Source: Mesorhizobium sp. (GTDB taxonomy: Bacteria; Pseudomonadota; Alphaproteobacteria; Rhizobiales; Rhizobiaceae). From it: DNA of 64,000 nucleotides. Below the pieces are notes generated by a model. That model was not told the DNA's origin. It saw nothing but the letters and a program-made list of their open reading frames with translations, and ran no database searches. The position numbers and the translations under genes are program-made. Positions 51,414 through 60,760 of this stretch are shown piece after piece (position 1 is the stretch's first letter; each line of letters opens with the position of its first letter). The stretch is from assembly GCA_004020545.1 (NCBI GenBank), contig SAQE01000019.1, positions 27,833 to 91,832 on the forward strand. Direction: 5' to 3'.

Positions 51414-52489
51414 AGGCCGATCGAGCCTCGATAGATGACGCCGGCGTCGCGGCGCGGCACGATGCGGCCGATCGGCGTCACTGTCTCGCCCGCCTCCTGC
51501 AGCACCGCCGCGACCTGCGCCGCCTGGCCGGACGCCACGGCGAGGATCATCCCGATGCCGCAGTTGAAGGTGCGCATCATCTCTTCCGGCGCGACGCCGC
51601 CGGTCCTGGCGAGCCACGAGAACACCGGCGGCACCTCGATCGCCTCGAGGTCGAGCTCGGCGGAAAAATCCTTGGGCAGCACGCGCGGAATGTTTTCCGG
51701 AAAGCCGCCACCGGTGATGTGGGCGAGCGCCTTGATCCCATGCGTGTTGCGGATCGCCTTCAGGATCGATTTGACATAGATGCGCGTCGGCTCGAGCAGC
51801 GCTTCGGCGAGGCTCAACTCGTCGTTGAACGGCGCCGGATCGCTCCAGGCAAGACCGCTCGCGGCAACGATGCGGCGCACCAGCGAGAAGCCGTTGGAGT
51901 GCAGGCCGGAGGAGGCAAGGCCGAGCAGCACGTCGCCCTCGACGATGTCGTCGGTCGGAAGCAATTGGCCGCGCTCGGCCGCGCCCACGGCGAAGCCGGC
52001 GAGGTCGTAATCCTTGTCGTGATACATGCCTGGCATCTCGGCGGTCTCGCCGCCGATCAGCGCGCAGCCGGCCAGCCGGCAGCCCTGCGCGATGCCGCCG
52101 ACAATGGCCGCGCCCTGGTCGGGGTCGAGCTTGCCGGTGGCGAAATAGTCGAGGAAGAACAGCGGCTCCGCGCCCTGCACGACGATGTCGTTGACGCACA
52201 TGGCGACGAGGTCGATGCCGATCGTGTCGTGCTTGCCGGAATCGATGGCAATCTTGAGCTTGGTGCCGACGCCGTCATTGGCGGCGACCAGCACCGGATC
52301 GGTGAAGCCGGCGGCCTTGAGGTCGAAAAGGCCGCCGAAGCCGCCGATCTCGCCATCGGCGCCCGGCCGGCGCGTCGCGCGCACCAGCGGCTTGATCTTC
52401 TCGACCATCAAATTGCCGGCATCGATATCGACGCCCGCCTCGGCATAGGTGAGCCCGTTCTTGCGCTTGGCCGGATCGCCCTTGCTCAT
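51410..52489 (-). CDS. purM: Phosphoribosylformylglycinamidine cyclo-ligase
   Basis: 359 residues from ATG 52489. PurM features: [47 protein letters not shown] and [13 protein letters not shown]. It closes the imidazole ring to AIR. Upstream is RIME copy G, then a divergent phosphatidyltransferase gene. Confidence 0.97.
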   Translation of the reverse strand: MSKGDPAKRKNGLTYAEAGVDIDAGNLMVEKIKPLVRATRRPGADGEIGGFGGLFDLKAAGFTDPVLVAANDGVGTKLKIAIDSGKHDTIGIDLVAMCVNDIVVQGAEPLFFLDYFATGKLDPDQGAAIVGGIAQGCRLAGCALIGGETAEMPGMYHDKDYDLAGFAVGAAERGQLLPTDDIVEGDVLLGLASSGLHSNGFSLVRRIVAASGLAWSDPAPFNDELSLAEALLEPTRIYVKSILKAIRNTHGIKALAHITGGGFPENIPRVLPKDFSAELDLEAIEVPPVFSWLARTGGVAPEEMMRTFNCGIGMILAVASGQAAQVAAVLQEAGETVTPIGRIVPRRDAGVIYRGSIGL

Positions 52490-52605
52490 CTTCGGCTCAT
52501 CCCTGTTTCCATTGCGGGCTCTTCGCATGAATGGTTTCGGGGAGCAAGGATGACGCGCGGGTGAGGCGGTTTTGCCCAGGGAAAAAGCGGAAATGCTGGC
52601 GGGAC

Positions 52606-52760
52606 AGCCCCCCTCTGGCCTGCCGGCCAGCTCCCCCTCAGGGGGGAGATTGAAGGATCACTTCGGATTTCGCCAATCGCCGACGTTGCAGGAGCCAGTG
52701 CGACGCCGAAATTGCCGATCTCCCCCCTCGAGGGGGGAGATGCCCGGCAGGGCAGAGGGG
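52606..52760. repeat. RIME-like element (copy G)
   Basis: Left arm GCCCCCCTCTGGCC...CAGCTCCCCCTCAGGGGGGA and right arm CTCCCCCCTCGAGGGGGGAG...CAGAGGGGGG are inverted. It occupies most of the 362-base purM / phosphatidyltransferase gap. Confidence 0.8.
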
Positions 52761-52851
52761 GGTGCATCGCACAGACCTTCGTCGTTCCTCCCTTGCGCCC
52801 ACCCCCCGTCTCCATCATCTATTTCACAACAAAGCCACGACGGGACATCAC

Positions 52852-53409
52852 GTGACCATACCAAACATGATCACGATCATGCGCTTGCTGCTGGTGCCCG
52901 CCGTGGTGCTGGCCATGCTCAGCGCGCGCTGGGACTGGGCTTTCGCCGGCTTCCTCGTCGCCGGCGTTTCCGATGGCGTCGACGGCTTCGTTGCCCGGCG
53001 TTACAGGCAGTTCTCGCGCCTCGGCGCCTATCTCGATCCGATGGCCGACAAGCTTCTGCTGGTCTCGGTCTTCGTGGTCATGGGTTATGCCGGGGAACTG
53101 CCGCTGTGGCTGGTGGTGACCATGGTTTCTCGCGACGCGCTGATCGTCTGCGCGGTGCTTCTGTCCAGCGTGATGGCGCATCCCGTCGAGATGAAGCCGC
53201 TCTTCGTGTCCAAGGTGAACACCGCCGTGCAGATCGCGCTGGCGGCGCTAGCGCTGGGGGAGCTTGCCTTTTCCACGCATCTCGATCCTCTCCGGCCCGC
53301 GCTCATATTGCTGTCCGGGGTCTTGACCGTGGCTTCGGCCGCAGCCTATCTCGTGGCCTGGCTGAGGCATATGAGCGGTTATGGCGAAGGCTCCACGACG
53401 GGCGACTGA
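52852..53409 (+). CDS. CDP-alcohol phosphatidyltransferase family protein
   Basis: 185 residues from GTG 52852. The complete motif D-x2-D-G-x2-A-R...G-x3-D-x3-D is seen (SDGVDGFVAR then GAYLDPMADK) with IPNMITIMRLLLVP at the start and five to six hydrophobic segments. It is a second PgsA/cardiolipin-synthase-like (ClsC or PgsA-like) enzyme; its head group is undetermined. It overlaps the next gene by 29 bases. Confidence 0.9.
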   Translation: MTIPNMITIMRLLLVPAVVLAMLSARWDWAFAGFLVAGVSDGVDGFVARRYRQFSRLGAYLDPMADKLLLVSVFVVMGYAGELPLWLVVTMVSRDALIVCAVLLSSVMAHPVEMKPLFVSKVNTAVQIALAALALGELAFSTHLDPLRPALILLSGVLTVASAAAYLVAWLRHMSGYGEGSTTGD

Positions 53410-54559
53410 CAGCGAAGCCGCGGACGTTTCGGCGGGCGTGGCTCTGCGTCGCCAGGTCTTCTTCTGGCTGGGCACGGCAATTGTGCTCGCGCTCTTCCTC
53501 TACGTCTTCTCGGGCATCCTGCTGCCCTTTGTCGCCGGTATGGCGCTTGCCTATTTCCTCGACCCGGTCGCCGACCGGCTGCAGCGGCTGGGCCTTTCGC
53601 GGCTGATGGCGACGGTGGTGATCCTCATTGCCTTCATTGTCGTGGTGGTGCTGGCCTTGGTCATCCTGGTGCCGGTGCTGGCGACGCAGATGGCCGATTT
53701 CGCCCGCAAGCTGCCGGAATATCTGACCCGGCTGCAGTCGCTGATCACCAGCTTCGATCCGAGATGGCTGGAGCAGCGCTTCGGCGTCAATGCCGGCAGC
53801 CTGCGCGACGGGCTGAACTCGCTGCTTACCTCCGGCTTCAGCCTTCTCACCACCGTCTTCACCTCGATCTGGAGCTCGGGCGTGGCATTGGTCTCGGTGG
53901 TCAGCCTCTTCGTCGTCACCCCGGTCGTCGCCTTCTACATGCTGCTCGACTGGGACCGCATGGTGGCCGTGGTCGACAGCTGGGTGCCGCGCGATTATGT
54001 CGAGACGGTGCGCGCGCTCGCCCGCGACATCAACACCGCCACCGCCGGTTTCGTGCGCGGTCAGGGCACGCTCTGCCTGGTGCTCGGCGCCATGTATGCC
54101 ACCGGCCTGACGTTCACCGGGCTGAACTTCGCCATCCTCATCGGCTTCTTCTCGGGGCTGATTTCCTTCATCCCCTATGTCGGCTCGCTGACCGGCCTGG
54201 TTCTTGCCGTGGGCGTCGCCTTCGTCCAGTTCTGGCCGGACTGGGCCATGGTGGTCCTGGTGGCTTGCGTGTTCTTCGTCGGCCAGTTCATCGAAGGCAA
54301 CATCCTGCAGCCCAGGCTGGTCGGCAAAAGCGTCGGCCTGCATCCGGTCTGGCTGATGTTCGCGCTGTTCGCCTTCGGTGCGCTGTTCGGCTTCGTCGGC
54401 CTGCTGATCGCGGTGCCGGCTTCGGCGGCCATCGCGGTGCTGGTCCGCTTCGCGATTTCCCGCTATCTCGAATCGCCGCTCTACAAGGGCCATGCCGCCG
54501 AGTCCGTGCCGCCGCTGCCGGCCGATCGCGGCGGCGGCCACCGTTCCGCGCGTGGCTGA
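53381..54559 (+). CDS. AI-2E family (PerM-like) membrane transporter
   Basis: 392 residues, about eight membrane helices: LYVFSGILLPFVAGMALAYF at the start, then SGLISFIPYVGSLTGLVLAV and the AI-2E family tail ending EGNILQPRLVGKSVGLHPVW. These permeases move small molecules or sodium; function is not defined. It overlaps the phosphatidyltransferase gene by 29 bases and precedes hdaA by 1 base, so all three are co-expressed. Confidence 0.9.
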   Translation: MAKAPRRATDSEAADVSAGVALRRQVFFWLGTAIVLALFLYVFSGILLPFVAGMALAYFLDPVADRLQRLGLSRLMATVVILIAFIVVVVLALVILVPVLATQMADFARKLPEYLTRLQSLITSFDPRWLEQRFGVNAGSLRDGLNSLLTSGFSLLTTVFTSIWSSGVALVSVVSLFVVTPVVAFYMLLDWDRMVAVVDSWVPRDYVETVRALARDINTATAGFVRGQGTLCLVLGAMYATGLTFTGLNFAILIGFFSGLISFIPYVGSLTGLVLAVGVAFVQFWPDWAMVVLVACVFFVGQFIEGNILQPRLVGKSVGLHPVWLMFALFAFGALFGFVGLLIAVPASAAIAVLVRFAISRYLESPLYKGHAAESVPPLPADRGGGHRSARG

Positions 54560-54560
54560 G

Positions 54561-55265
54561 ATGGCTGGTGAGCGAACCGATCCGCCACGCCAACTGCCGC
54601 TCGACCTCGGCCACGGCACCGGCTATTCGCGCGACGAGCTCGTCGTCTCCGGCACGAACGCTGAGGCCGCGGCCCTTGTCGACCGATGGCCGGACTGGCC
54701 CTCGCCGGTGGTAGTGCTGGCCGGCCCCCCGGGTTCCGGCAAGACGCATCTTGCCCATATCTGGCAAACGCAGGCGCACGCCGTCGCCATCGATCCCGGC
54801 AGGATCGGCGAGCACATCGGCGGGCTTGGCGCCAGGCCCGCGCTCATCGACGACATCGACAAGGGCCCGATCGACGAACAGGGCCTGTTCCACCTGATCA
54901 ACACGGTGCGCGGCGCCGGCTCCACGCTTTTGCTTACCGCGCGCCGCTTTCCTTCCGCCTGGCGCGTCGCGTTGCCCGACCTCGTCTCGCGGCTGAAGGC
55001 GGCGGCGACGGTCGAGATCCACGAGCCGGACGACCTGCTGCTCGCCGGCGTCATCACAAAATTGTTCGCCGATCGCCAGGTCGAGGTCGAGCCGCATGTC
55101 GTGCAATATCTGGTGCGGCGCATCGAGCGTTCGCTGGCGACCGCCATGCGGGTGGTGGAACGCCTTGATCGCGCCGCGCTCGAGCGCAAGACGCCGATCA
55201 CCCGCGCGCTTGCCGCCGAGACCGTCAGCGCCATGGACGAAGGACAGGGCGAGTTCGATATATAG
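54561..55265 (+). CDS. hdaA: HdaA/Hda-like regulator of DnaA (RIDA)
   Basis: 234 residues. The clamp-binding peptide QLPLDL lies near the N-terminus (about 12-17), followed by an AAA+ domain with Walker A AGPPGSGKTHLAH and a degenerate Walker B ALIDDIDKG. This is the alphaproteobacterial HdaA, which with the loaded sliding clamp stimulates ATP hydrolysis on DnaA. ATG 54561 was chosen to include the clamp motif; an upstream GTG at 54552 is possible. Confidence 0.88.
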   Translation: MAGERTDPPRQLPLDLGHGTGYSRDELVVSGTNAEAAALVDRWPDWPSPVVVLAGPPGSGKTHLAHIWQTQAHAVAIDPGRIGEHIGGLGARPALIDDIDKGPIDEQGLFHLINTVRGAGSTLLLTARRFPSAWRVALPDLVSRLKAAATVEIHEPDDLLLAGVITKLFADRQVEVEPHVVQYLVRRIERSLATAMRVVERLDRAALERKTPITRALAAETVSAMDEGQGEFDI

Positions 55266-55330
55266 GGCTTCTTTCTTGTCCTCCATGTCTGCCTTTGCGG
55301 CCAGACCCGAAGCCCCCGAACAGCGCTGTC

Positions 55331-55450
55331 GGCATTTGGCGCGAGGTCGAGCAGGAAATCGAACGCCGCAACGCGTCCGGCTATGCCGAATCCTCCGTCA
55401 CGACCTTTCTGCTTCAGACCCGATGGTTGCCGCTTTCCCGATCGTTTTAG
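55331..55450 (+). pseudogene. Possible C-terminal gene remnant
   Basis: An open frame without a start encodes about 39 residues, beginning GIWREVEQEIERRNASGYAE. This is a charged, coding-like sequence, and its first 20 residues resemble the tail of rhizobial hypothetical proteins (SWIM-finger or DUF type). It stops inside the 3' end of the LysR gene. The remaining gap 55266-55330 has no feature. Confidence 0.35.
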
Positions 55451-56364
55451 CGCGGCCCCGGCGCCGCCCTGATATGATCGATGAACGCCCGCAGCTTGGG
55501 CAGGACCTGCCGTCGTTCGGGGTAGTAGAGGAACGCCCCCGGCGTGGTGACGGCGAACGGCGTCAAGAGCGCTTGCAATCGGCCATCGGCGATCGGTGCG
55601 CTGGCGAGCGGGCCAGGCACCTGCGCAAGTCCCACACCCTGGATCGCCGCGCCGAGAAGCGTTGGGTAATCGTGTGCGATGAGCGGCCCTGTGACGATGG
55701 CCTCGACCGTCTTGTTGCCGTCGGTAAAGCGCCAGGGGGCAACCGAGCCGTTCGAGCGCCGCATGCGCAGGCAGGCATGCCCGCGCAGGTCCTCGATGCG
55801 CTCCGGCCGCGACCGCTGGCGCAGATAGTCGGGGCTGCCGACGACCAACAGCGGGAACGGCGGCGTCAGCCGCACCGCCACCATGTCGGCGGCGATGAGC
55901 TCGCCGAGCCGGATGCCGGCATCGAATCCTTCGGCGGCGACATCGACGAGTTCCCCGCTTGCGACGATCTCCAGCTCGATTTCGGGATAGGCTTGGCAGA
56001 AGGATGCGATGAGCGGCTCCAGCAGGAGCGGCATCACCGCCGGCGGCACCGAGAGGCGCAGCAATCCGGTCGGGCGCTTGCCGAATTCATGCGCGACCTC
56101 GCTCGCGGCGACCAGCTCCTCGAAGGCAGGCCCTGCGCGCGACAGGAATCGCTCGCCGGCCTCCGTCAGGCCGACGCTGCGCGTCGTGCGGATGAAAAGC
56201 GCGGCGCCGATACGAGCTTCGAGTGCACGGACCGCCTGGCTGATCGCTGACGGCGTCACGCCAAGCTCGGCTGACGCCTTGCGGAAATTGCGGTGCTTGG
56301 CGACGCTCAGGAACGCTTCCACGCCATCCAGCGCGCCATGCCTGACTGTGAAGTTCTGCTTCAT
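55447..56364 (-). CDS. LysR-family transcriptional regulator
   Basis: 305 residues. HTH (VEAFLSVAKHRNFRKASAEL; TPSAISQAVRALEARIG), then the substrate-binding domain with the pattern EGFDAGIRLGELIAADMVAV found in the LysR-substrate subgroup. It is divergent from the methyltransferase pseudogene (79 bases), which it probably used to control. Confidence 0.9.
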   Translation of the reverse strand: MKQNFTVRHGALDGVEAFLSVAKHRNFRKASAELGVTPSAISQAVRALEARIGAALFIRTTRSVGLTEAGERFLSRAGPAFEELVAASEVAHEFGKRPTGLLRLSVPPAVMPLLLEPLIASFCQAYPEIELEIVASGELVDVAAEGFDAGIRLGELIAADMVAVRLTPPFPLLVVGSPDYLRQRSRPERIEDLRGHACLRMRRSNGSVAPWRFTDGNKTVEAIVTGPLIAHDYPTLLGAAIQGVGLAQVPGPLASAPIADGRLQALLTPFAVTTPGAFLYYPERRQVLPKLRAFIDHIRAAPGPR

Positions 56365-56443
56365 AGCCTGTCGACATTATCGCGGATAGTTGCCGGCTGA
56401 AAGCCGTCCTATGTCTGTCACGAGAAGCAGGAAGGAATTGAGG

Positions 56444-57260
56444 ATGGCAGATAACCTCAATCGCGTGCGCGATCATTACCACGCGGCCGGCTTGGCCGAG
56501 CGTCTGAAGACGGCGCTGGCTGTCTTCGGGCCGGAGGAAGAGCGGCTGAAGCCCGAGCAACTGGCTGGCCTCGACCAGTTCCACACCCGCGGGCTCGCCG
56601 CGACCGCCGAGCTTGCGAAATTGGCCGCCATCACGGCCGACATGTCGGTCCTCGATGTCGGGTGGGCCGGCCCGTTTTCTCGCAGCGACCTATGCCTGCG
56701 AGGTGACGGGTGTCGACCTCAGCGAGCCCTTCGTCGAAGCTGCGGATTATCTGACCGCCCGGACGGGGCAGGCCGCAAAGGTGTCGTTCAAGACCGGCAG
56801 CGCGCTGGCGCTTCCCTTCGACGACGGCGGCTTCGACGTCGTTTTGCTGCAGCATGTGGCGATGAACATCGCCGCCCGCCCGCTTCTCTATCGCGAGATA
56901 AGGCGCATGCTGAAGCCGGGCGGAAAATTCGTGACCTTCGACGTCGTGCTGAACGGTGGCGATCCACTCTATCCGGTTCCCTGGGCTAAGACCCCGGCAG
57001 AGAGCTTTCTGCTCACTGCCGCCGCGACTTGCGAGGCGATCGAGGCCGCCGGGTTCCGCATGCTTGTCCAGCGGGACGATACCGCGGAGGCGAAGACGTG
57101 GTTCGCGGCGCTGCGGGCGTCAGGGCCGCCGCCTTCGCTGAACCTCGGCGTCGTCATGGGGCCGGGTTTCGCGGATTTTGCCGCCAATCTCGGACGCAAT
57201 CTGATGGAAGGCCGGCTGGGTATACTCACTGCAGTGTTCGAGACAGTTCCGGCTGAATAG
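56444..57260 (+). pseudogene. SAM-dependent methyltransferase pseudogene
   Basis: The start (ATG 56444, MADNLNRVRDHYHAAG) and the C-terminal half are both well conserved (VTGVDLSEPFVEAADYL; ALALPFDDGGFDVVLLQHV), but in different frames. Near 56660 the code reads VLDV then SGGPARFLAATY; the expected VLDVG-x-G-x-GGPARF needs about 11 more bases. So the glycine-rich SAM loop is deleted and the frame shifted by a net -11. No continuous product is possible. Family: class I methyltransferase of the gamma-TMT/UbiE-like type. Confidence 0.85.
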
Positions 57261-57305
57261 AGCAATTCCAGGAAAAGTGTGCAGCGGTTTTCCGTCCGGA
57301 AAAAC
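57260..57305. repeat. REP-like palindrome
   Basis: AGCAATTCCAGGAAAAGTGT, then GCAGCGGTTTTCC and GTCCGGAAAA, an imperfect stem of the rhizobial REP type. It overlaps the end of the pseudogene by one base and fills the short gap to the next gene. Confidence 0.65.
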
Positions 57306-57326
57306 AAATACTGAGAGGAGACGAAA

Positions 57327-57887
57327 ATGTCGCCGGCGACGATCTTCAATATCCATCTCGTCCTGGGCTACGCGCCATGGCTGCTTTGCTTCGGCGCCTA
57401 TATCTGGCCAAGGCTCAAGCTCATGGACCGCGTCGAGGCGCAGCGCGCCATCGCCACGCTGCACAGCTTTCGCTTCTTCGGGCTGGTTTTCCTGCTTCCC
57501 GGCGTCGTCGGTCCGAACCTGCCCGCCGGCTTCGCTGTCTTTGCCGCCTATGGCGATTTCGCAACCGGACTGCTGGCCATGCTGGCGCTGCTTGCCGTGA
57601 GGCGACCCTCGATCTTCTGGCCGCTCGTCGTAGGTTTCAACCTGGTAGGGATAGTCGACCTTGTCGTCGATTATTACCACGGCACCGTGCTCGACCTTCC
57701 GGACCTGGCGGGACAACTGGGCGCCACCTACGCGATCCCGATCGTCTATGTGCCGCTGCTGATGATCACGCATGTCGCCGCCTTCTACCTGCTGGCGCGC
57801 TCTCAGCCCAAGGCCGCAACGGCCGCCAGCGATCAGGAAACAGGCGGCGGCCTCAGTTCCCGCCGCTCTCCTTCATCCGCTCGATGA
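57327..57887 (+). CDS. Conserved membrane protein, unknown
   Basis: 186 residues with about five hydrophobic segments (FNIHLVLGYAPWLLCFGAYI; FFGLVFLLPGVVG; LLAMLALLAV; PLVVGFNLVGIVDLVV; VYVPLLMITHVAAFYLLA). ATG 57327 follows GAGAGGAGACGAAA. The Ser/Arg-rich tail runs 35 bases into the convergent Gfo/Idh gene. No family is recognised with confidence. Confidence 0.78.
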   Translation: MSPATIFNIHLVLGYAPWLLCFGAYIWPRLKLMDRVEAQRAIATLHSFRFFGLVFLLPGVVGPNLPAGFAVFAAYGDFATGLLAMLALLAVRRPSIFWPLVVGFNLVGIVDLVVDYYHGTVLDLPDLAGQLGATYAIPIVYVPLLMITHVAAFYLLARSQPKAATAASDQETGGGLSSRRSPSSAR

Positions 57888-58938
57888 TCTCGGCCATCAG
57901 CGCCAGATCGCGTCGCGAGTCCGCGAGATCGGTGAGCGGCCTGGTGCCCTCCATGATGTGGCGGTGGAAAGTCTCGAGCTCGTTGGAGAAGGCGTCGCCA
58001 TAGAGCGGCCCGAGCGCCTTCGTCACCGGGCCGAGCGGGCCGGCCTCCGTCACCTCGAGCCGTGTGGGCAGGCTGCGGATGTAGGGCGTGTCGTAGATGA
58101 TGCGCACCCGCCTGGTGTTCGAGCGTACCTCGATCATGGCGTCGAACAGGCCGAGATAGTCGACCACTGCGTCATAGAGACAGGCGAAGTGGCCGTAGTC
58201 GAAGGTCACGCTTGTATTGGCGCCGCCATTGGTGCGGTGCGCCGCCACCACGCGCTTCGGCTCGCCGATCAGGCCGCGCATGGCCGAGATATGATGCGAG
58301 GAAAGCGCTGTGAGACCGCGATAGGCGCGCACCAGGTCGGTCGAGGCATTCTCGCCGACCACCTCGCGGATCAGCGCGTCGCGCTCGCTCGCGCCGCGCG
58401 CCAGAACCGTCGGGTCGATGTCTCGAGGGTAGAGGATGTTCTGGCTTTTCTTCAGGAAATGCCGGCCCTCCGAGATCAGGTCGAAGATGCGGACATGGGT
58501 GATGTCGCCATGGGCCGGCAGCTCCTGCCTTGCCGCCAGATAGGCCGGTGCGTAGCGGCGCATGTAGCCGACGAAGATCGTCTTGCCGTAGTCCTTGCTG
58601 AACGCCAGCAGTTCGTCGATCTCGCGTACCGTCAGGCAGGCGGGCTTCTCGAGCAGGATGTGCTTGTTGGCTTCGATCGCCGCGCGCACGAACCGGCTGT
58701 GCGTGTCGTCGGACGACAGCACGAAGACCGCGTCGATGTCGCGCGAACTGATCAGCGCTTCCGCGCTCTCATACGCCCTGGCGGTCGGATATTCCGATGT
58801 GATGAGCGACACCAGGCTTGGCGAAACGTCATGCACGCCGGCGATCACCCAGCGGTCGCGCTGGTCCGCCAGTACCGGCAAATGGATCGACTGCGCGACT
58901 TCTCCAAGACCCACAAGCCCGACACGGATCAGCGCCAC
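57853..58938 (-). CDS. Gfo/Idh/MocA-family oxidoreductase
   Basis: 361 residues from GTG 58938 behind AAGGAGTG. Rossmann start IRVGLVGLGEVAQSIHLPVL, VLSSDDTH, the conserved EKP (HILLEKPACLTV), and GYMRRYAPAY. It oxidises or epimerises a sugar or polyol with NAD(P). It is the last gene of the CUT2 sugar operon (SBP, permease, ATPase), 56 bases after the ATPase stop. Confidence 0.9.
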   Translation of the reverse strand: MALIRVGLVGLGEVAQSIHLPVLADQRDRWVIAGVHDVSPSLVSLITSEYPTARAYESAEALISSRDIDAVFVLSSDDTHSRFVRAAIEANKHILLEKPACLTVREIDELLAFSKDYGKTIFVGYMRRYAPAYLAARQELPAHGDITHVRIFDLISEGRHFLKKSQNILYPRDIDPTVLARGASERDALIREVVGENASTDLVRAYRGLTALSSHHISAMRGLIGEPKRVVAAHRTNGGANTSVTFDYGHFACLYDAVVDYLGLFDAMIEVRSNTRRVRIIYDTPYIRSLPTRLEVTEAGPLGPVTKALGPLYGDAFSNELETFHRHIMEGTRPLTDLADSRRDLALMAEIIERMKESGGN

Positions 58939-58994
58939 GGCACACTCCTTTTCAATGCGATTGTTTTCAAGTTCTCCGTCCAGGCGCGGCGGCG

Positions 58995-59759
58995 TCACGC
59001 CGCGCCGGTCACCAGCGCCACGAGCTCGTTGCCGCTGGTTTCTGACGCGCGCACCGTCGCCACCATCCTGCCGGCGCGCATCACCCAGATCTGGTCGGAG
59101 AGCCGCCGCACCTGATCGAAATTGTGGCTGATCAGGATGACGCTGACACCTTGCTCGCGCAGCTTGCGGATCAGTGCCTCGACATTGGCCGTCTCCTGCA
59201 CGCCAAGCGCTGCCGTCGGCTCGTCCATCACCACCAGCTTGGCGCCCGAGCCGGCGGCGCGGCAGATCGAGATCGCCTGCCGCTGCCCGCCGGAAAGCCG
59301 CCGCACGCGCTGGCTCACCGAGGGCACGTTGATCGACAGCCTGGACAGCATGGCGCGCGCCTGGGCCTTCATCGCCTTGCGGTCGAGCAGTGCAAACGGG
59401 CCGATGCGGCGCACGATCTCGCGGTTGAGGAAGAGGTTCTGCGCCACCGTCAATTCGTCGATCAGCGCCAGATTCTGGTGCACGGTCTCGATGCCCGCCT
59501 TGCGCGCCTCGTCAGGATTGGAGAACGGGTGCTGGCGGCCGTCGAAATAGATCGTGCCGCCGTCTGGCACGTGCACACCGATCAGGCAGCGGATCAGCGT
59601 CGACTTGCCGGCGCCATTGTCGCCGATCACGGCGGTGACCTCGCCGCGTCTCGCCTCGAAACCGACGTCGGTGAAGGCGCGGATGCCGCCGAAATGCTTG
59701 CTCAGTCCCTGGCAGGCAAGGATCGCCTCGGAAGGCGCGATGTGATTGACCGTGCTCAT
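58995..59759 (-). CDS. Sugar ABC transporter ATP-binding protein (CUT2, single domain)
   Basis: 254 residues. Walker A GDNGAGKST, signature LSGGQRQAI, Walker B LVVMDEPTAALG, His switch LISHNF. Single-domain CUT2 ATPases of the FrcA type, unlike the fused 500-residue RbsA, are typical of rhizobia. It overlaps the permease gene by 4 bases. Confidence 0.92.
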   Translation of the reverse strand: MSTVNHIAPSEAILACQGLSKHFGGIRAFTDVGFEARRGEVTAVIGDNGAGKSTLIRCLIGVHVPDGGTIYFDGRQHPFSNPDEARKAGIETVHQNLALIDELTVAQNLFLNREIVRRIGPFALLDRKAMKAQARAMLSRLSINVPSVSQRVRRLSGGQRQAISICRAAGSGAKLVVMDEPTAALGVQETANVEALIRKLREQGVSVILISHNFDQVRRLSDQIWVMRAGRMVATVRASETSGNELVALVTGAA

Positions 59760-60760
59760 TTCTGATACCGCATGATCAGCGCTGCCAGCACCACGATGAC
59801 GCCCACGGCAAGCGGTTGGTAGAAGGCCGAGACGCTGAGCAGCGTCAGCCCGTTGACCAGCGCCGTCAGCATCAGCGCGCCGATCGCTGGCCCCAGGATG
59901 CTGGCGCGGCCGCCGAACAGGCTGACACCGCCCAGCACCACGGCCGCCACCGAATTCAACAGCAGGCTGGTGTTGATCTGCGGCTCGGCCGAGCCGATGC
60001 GCGCCACCAGAAGGATCGCGGCGATGCCGGCGCAGAAGCCCGAGATCGTGTAGGCGGCGATCTTGACCCGGTCGGTGCGGATGCCGAGCGCGGCAGCACT
60101 TTCGGCCTGGCCGCCGGTGGCCAAGAGATGCACGCCGAACCGGGTATGGTAGAGCGCGATATGCGCGACGACGACCGCCGCGATCGCCACCCAGACCGGA
60201 TAGCCGAACGGCCCGAAGGAGCCCGAGGCGAGCTTGAGCAGGAAGGTCGAGCCGACCATTGTCGGCTCGCCGCCGGAGATGATGAGGCCGAGGCCGGTGA
60301 TGCCGGAAAGCGTGCCGAGCGTCACCACGAAATCGGGAATGCGCCCCGCGGTGATCAGCACACCGTTGAGCAGGCCGATCGCGCTGGTGGCGGCGACGGC
60401 GAGCATGCAGGCCGCGAAGACGCCCCAGCCGGCGGCGTTGGCCAGACCGAGGATGACGGCACCCAGCATGACGGCGGCGGCGAGCGACAGGTCGATGCCG
60501 GAGGTCGCGACGACGAAGGTCTGGCCGATCGACAGCACGACCAGGATCGCCGCCGCGAGAAGCAGCGCCTGCAGATTGGCGACGCTGAGGAAGACCGGCT
60601 GGGTGATGCCGAACAAGATGACGAGGCCGACCAGGCCGACGACGGACGCCCAGTCGGCCCAGAAGGAAGGATCGAGGAGGAGAGCCGCAAGGGAGGGACG
60701 GCTCTCCTCCGTGGCGCCCGCCCGTGGGGCGGCGGGCGCGTTGTCGGCTGGAAGGCTCAC
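59756..60760 (-). CDS. Sugar ABC transporter permease (CUT2)
   Basis: 334 residues, about ten hydrophobic segments, of the RbsC/FrcC family: ATSGIDLSLAAAVMLGAVIL and VAAVVLGGVSLFGGRASILG. The first 30 residues are polar (APAAPRAGATEESRPS), longer than in E. coli RbsC. It overlaps the binding-protein gene by 4 bases. Confidence 0.92.
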   Translation of the reverse strand: MSLPADNAPAAPRAGATEESRPSLAALLLDPSFWADWASVVGLVGLVILFGITQPVFLSVANLQALLLAAAILVVLSIGQTFVVATSGIDLSLAAAVMLGAVILGLANAAGWGVFAACMLAVAATSAIGLLNGVLITAGRIPDFVVTLGTLSGITGLGLIISGGEPTMVGSTFLLKLASGSFGPFGYPVWVAIAAVVVAHIALYHTRFGVHLLATGGQAESAAALGIRTDRVKIAAYTISGFCAGIAAILLVARIGSAEPQINTSLLLNSVAAVVLGGVSLFGGRASILGPAIGALMLTALVNGLTLLSVSAFYQPLAVGVIVVLAALIMRYQK

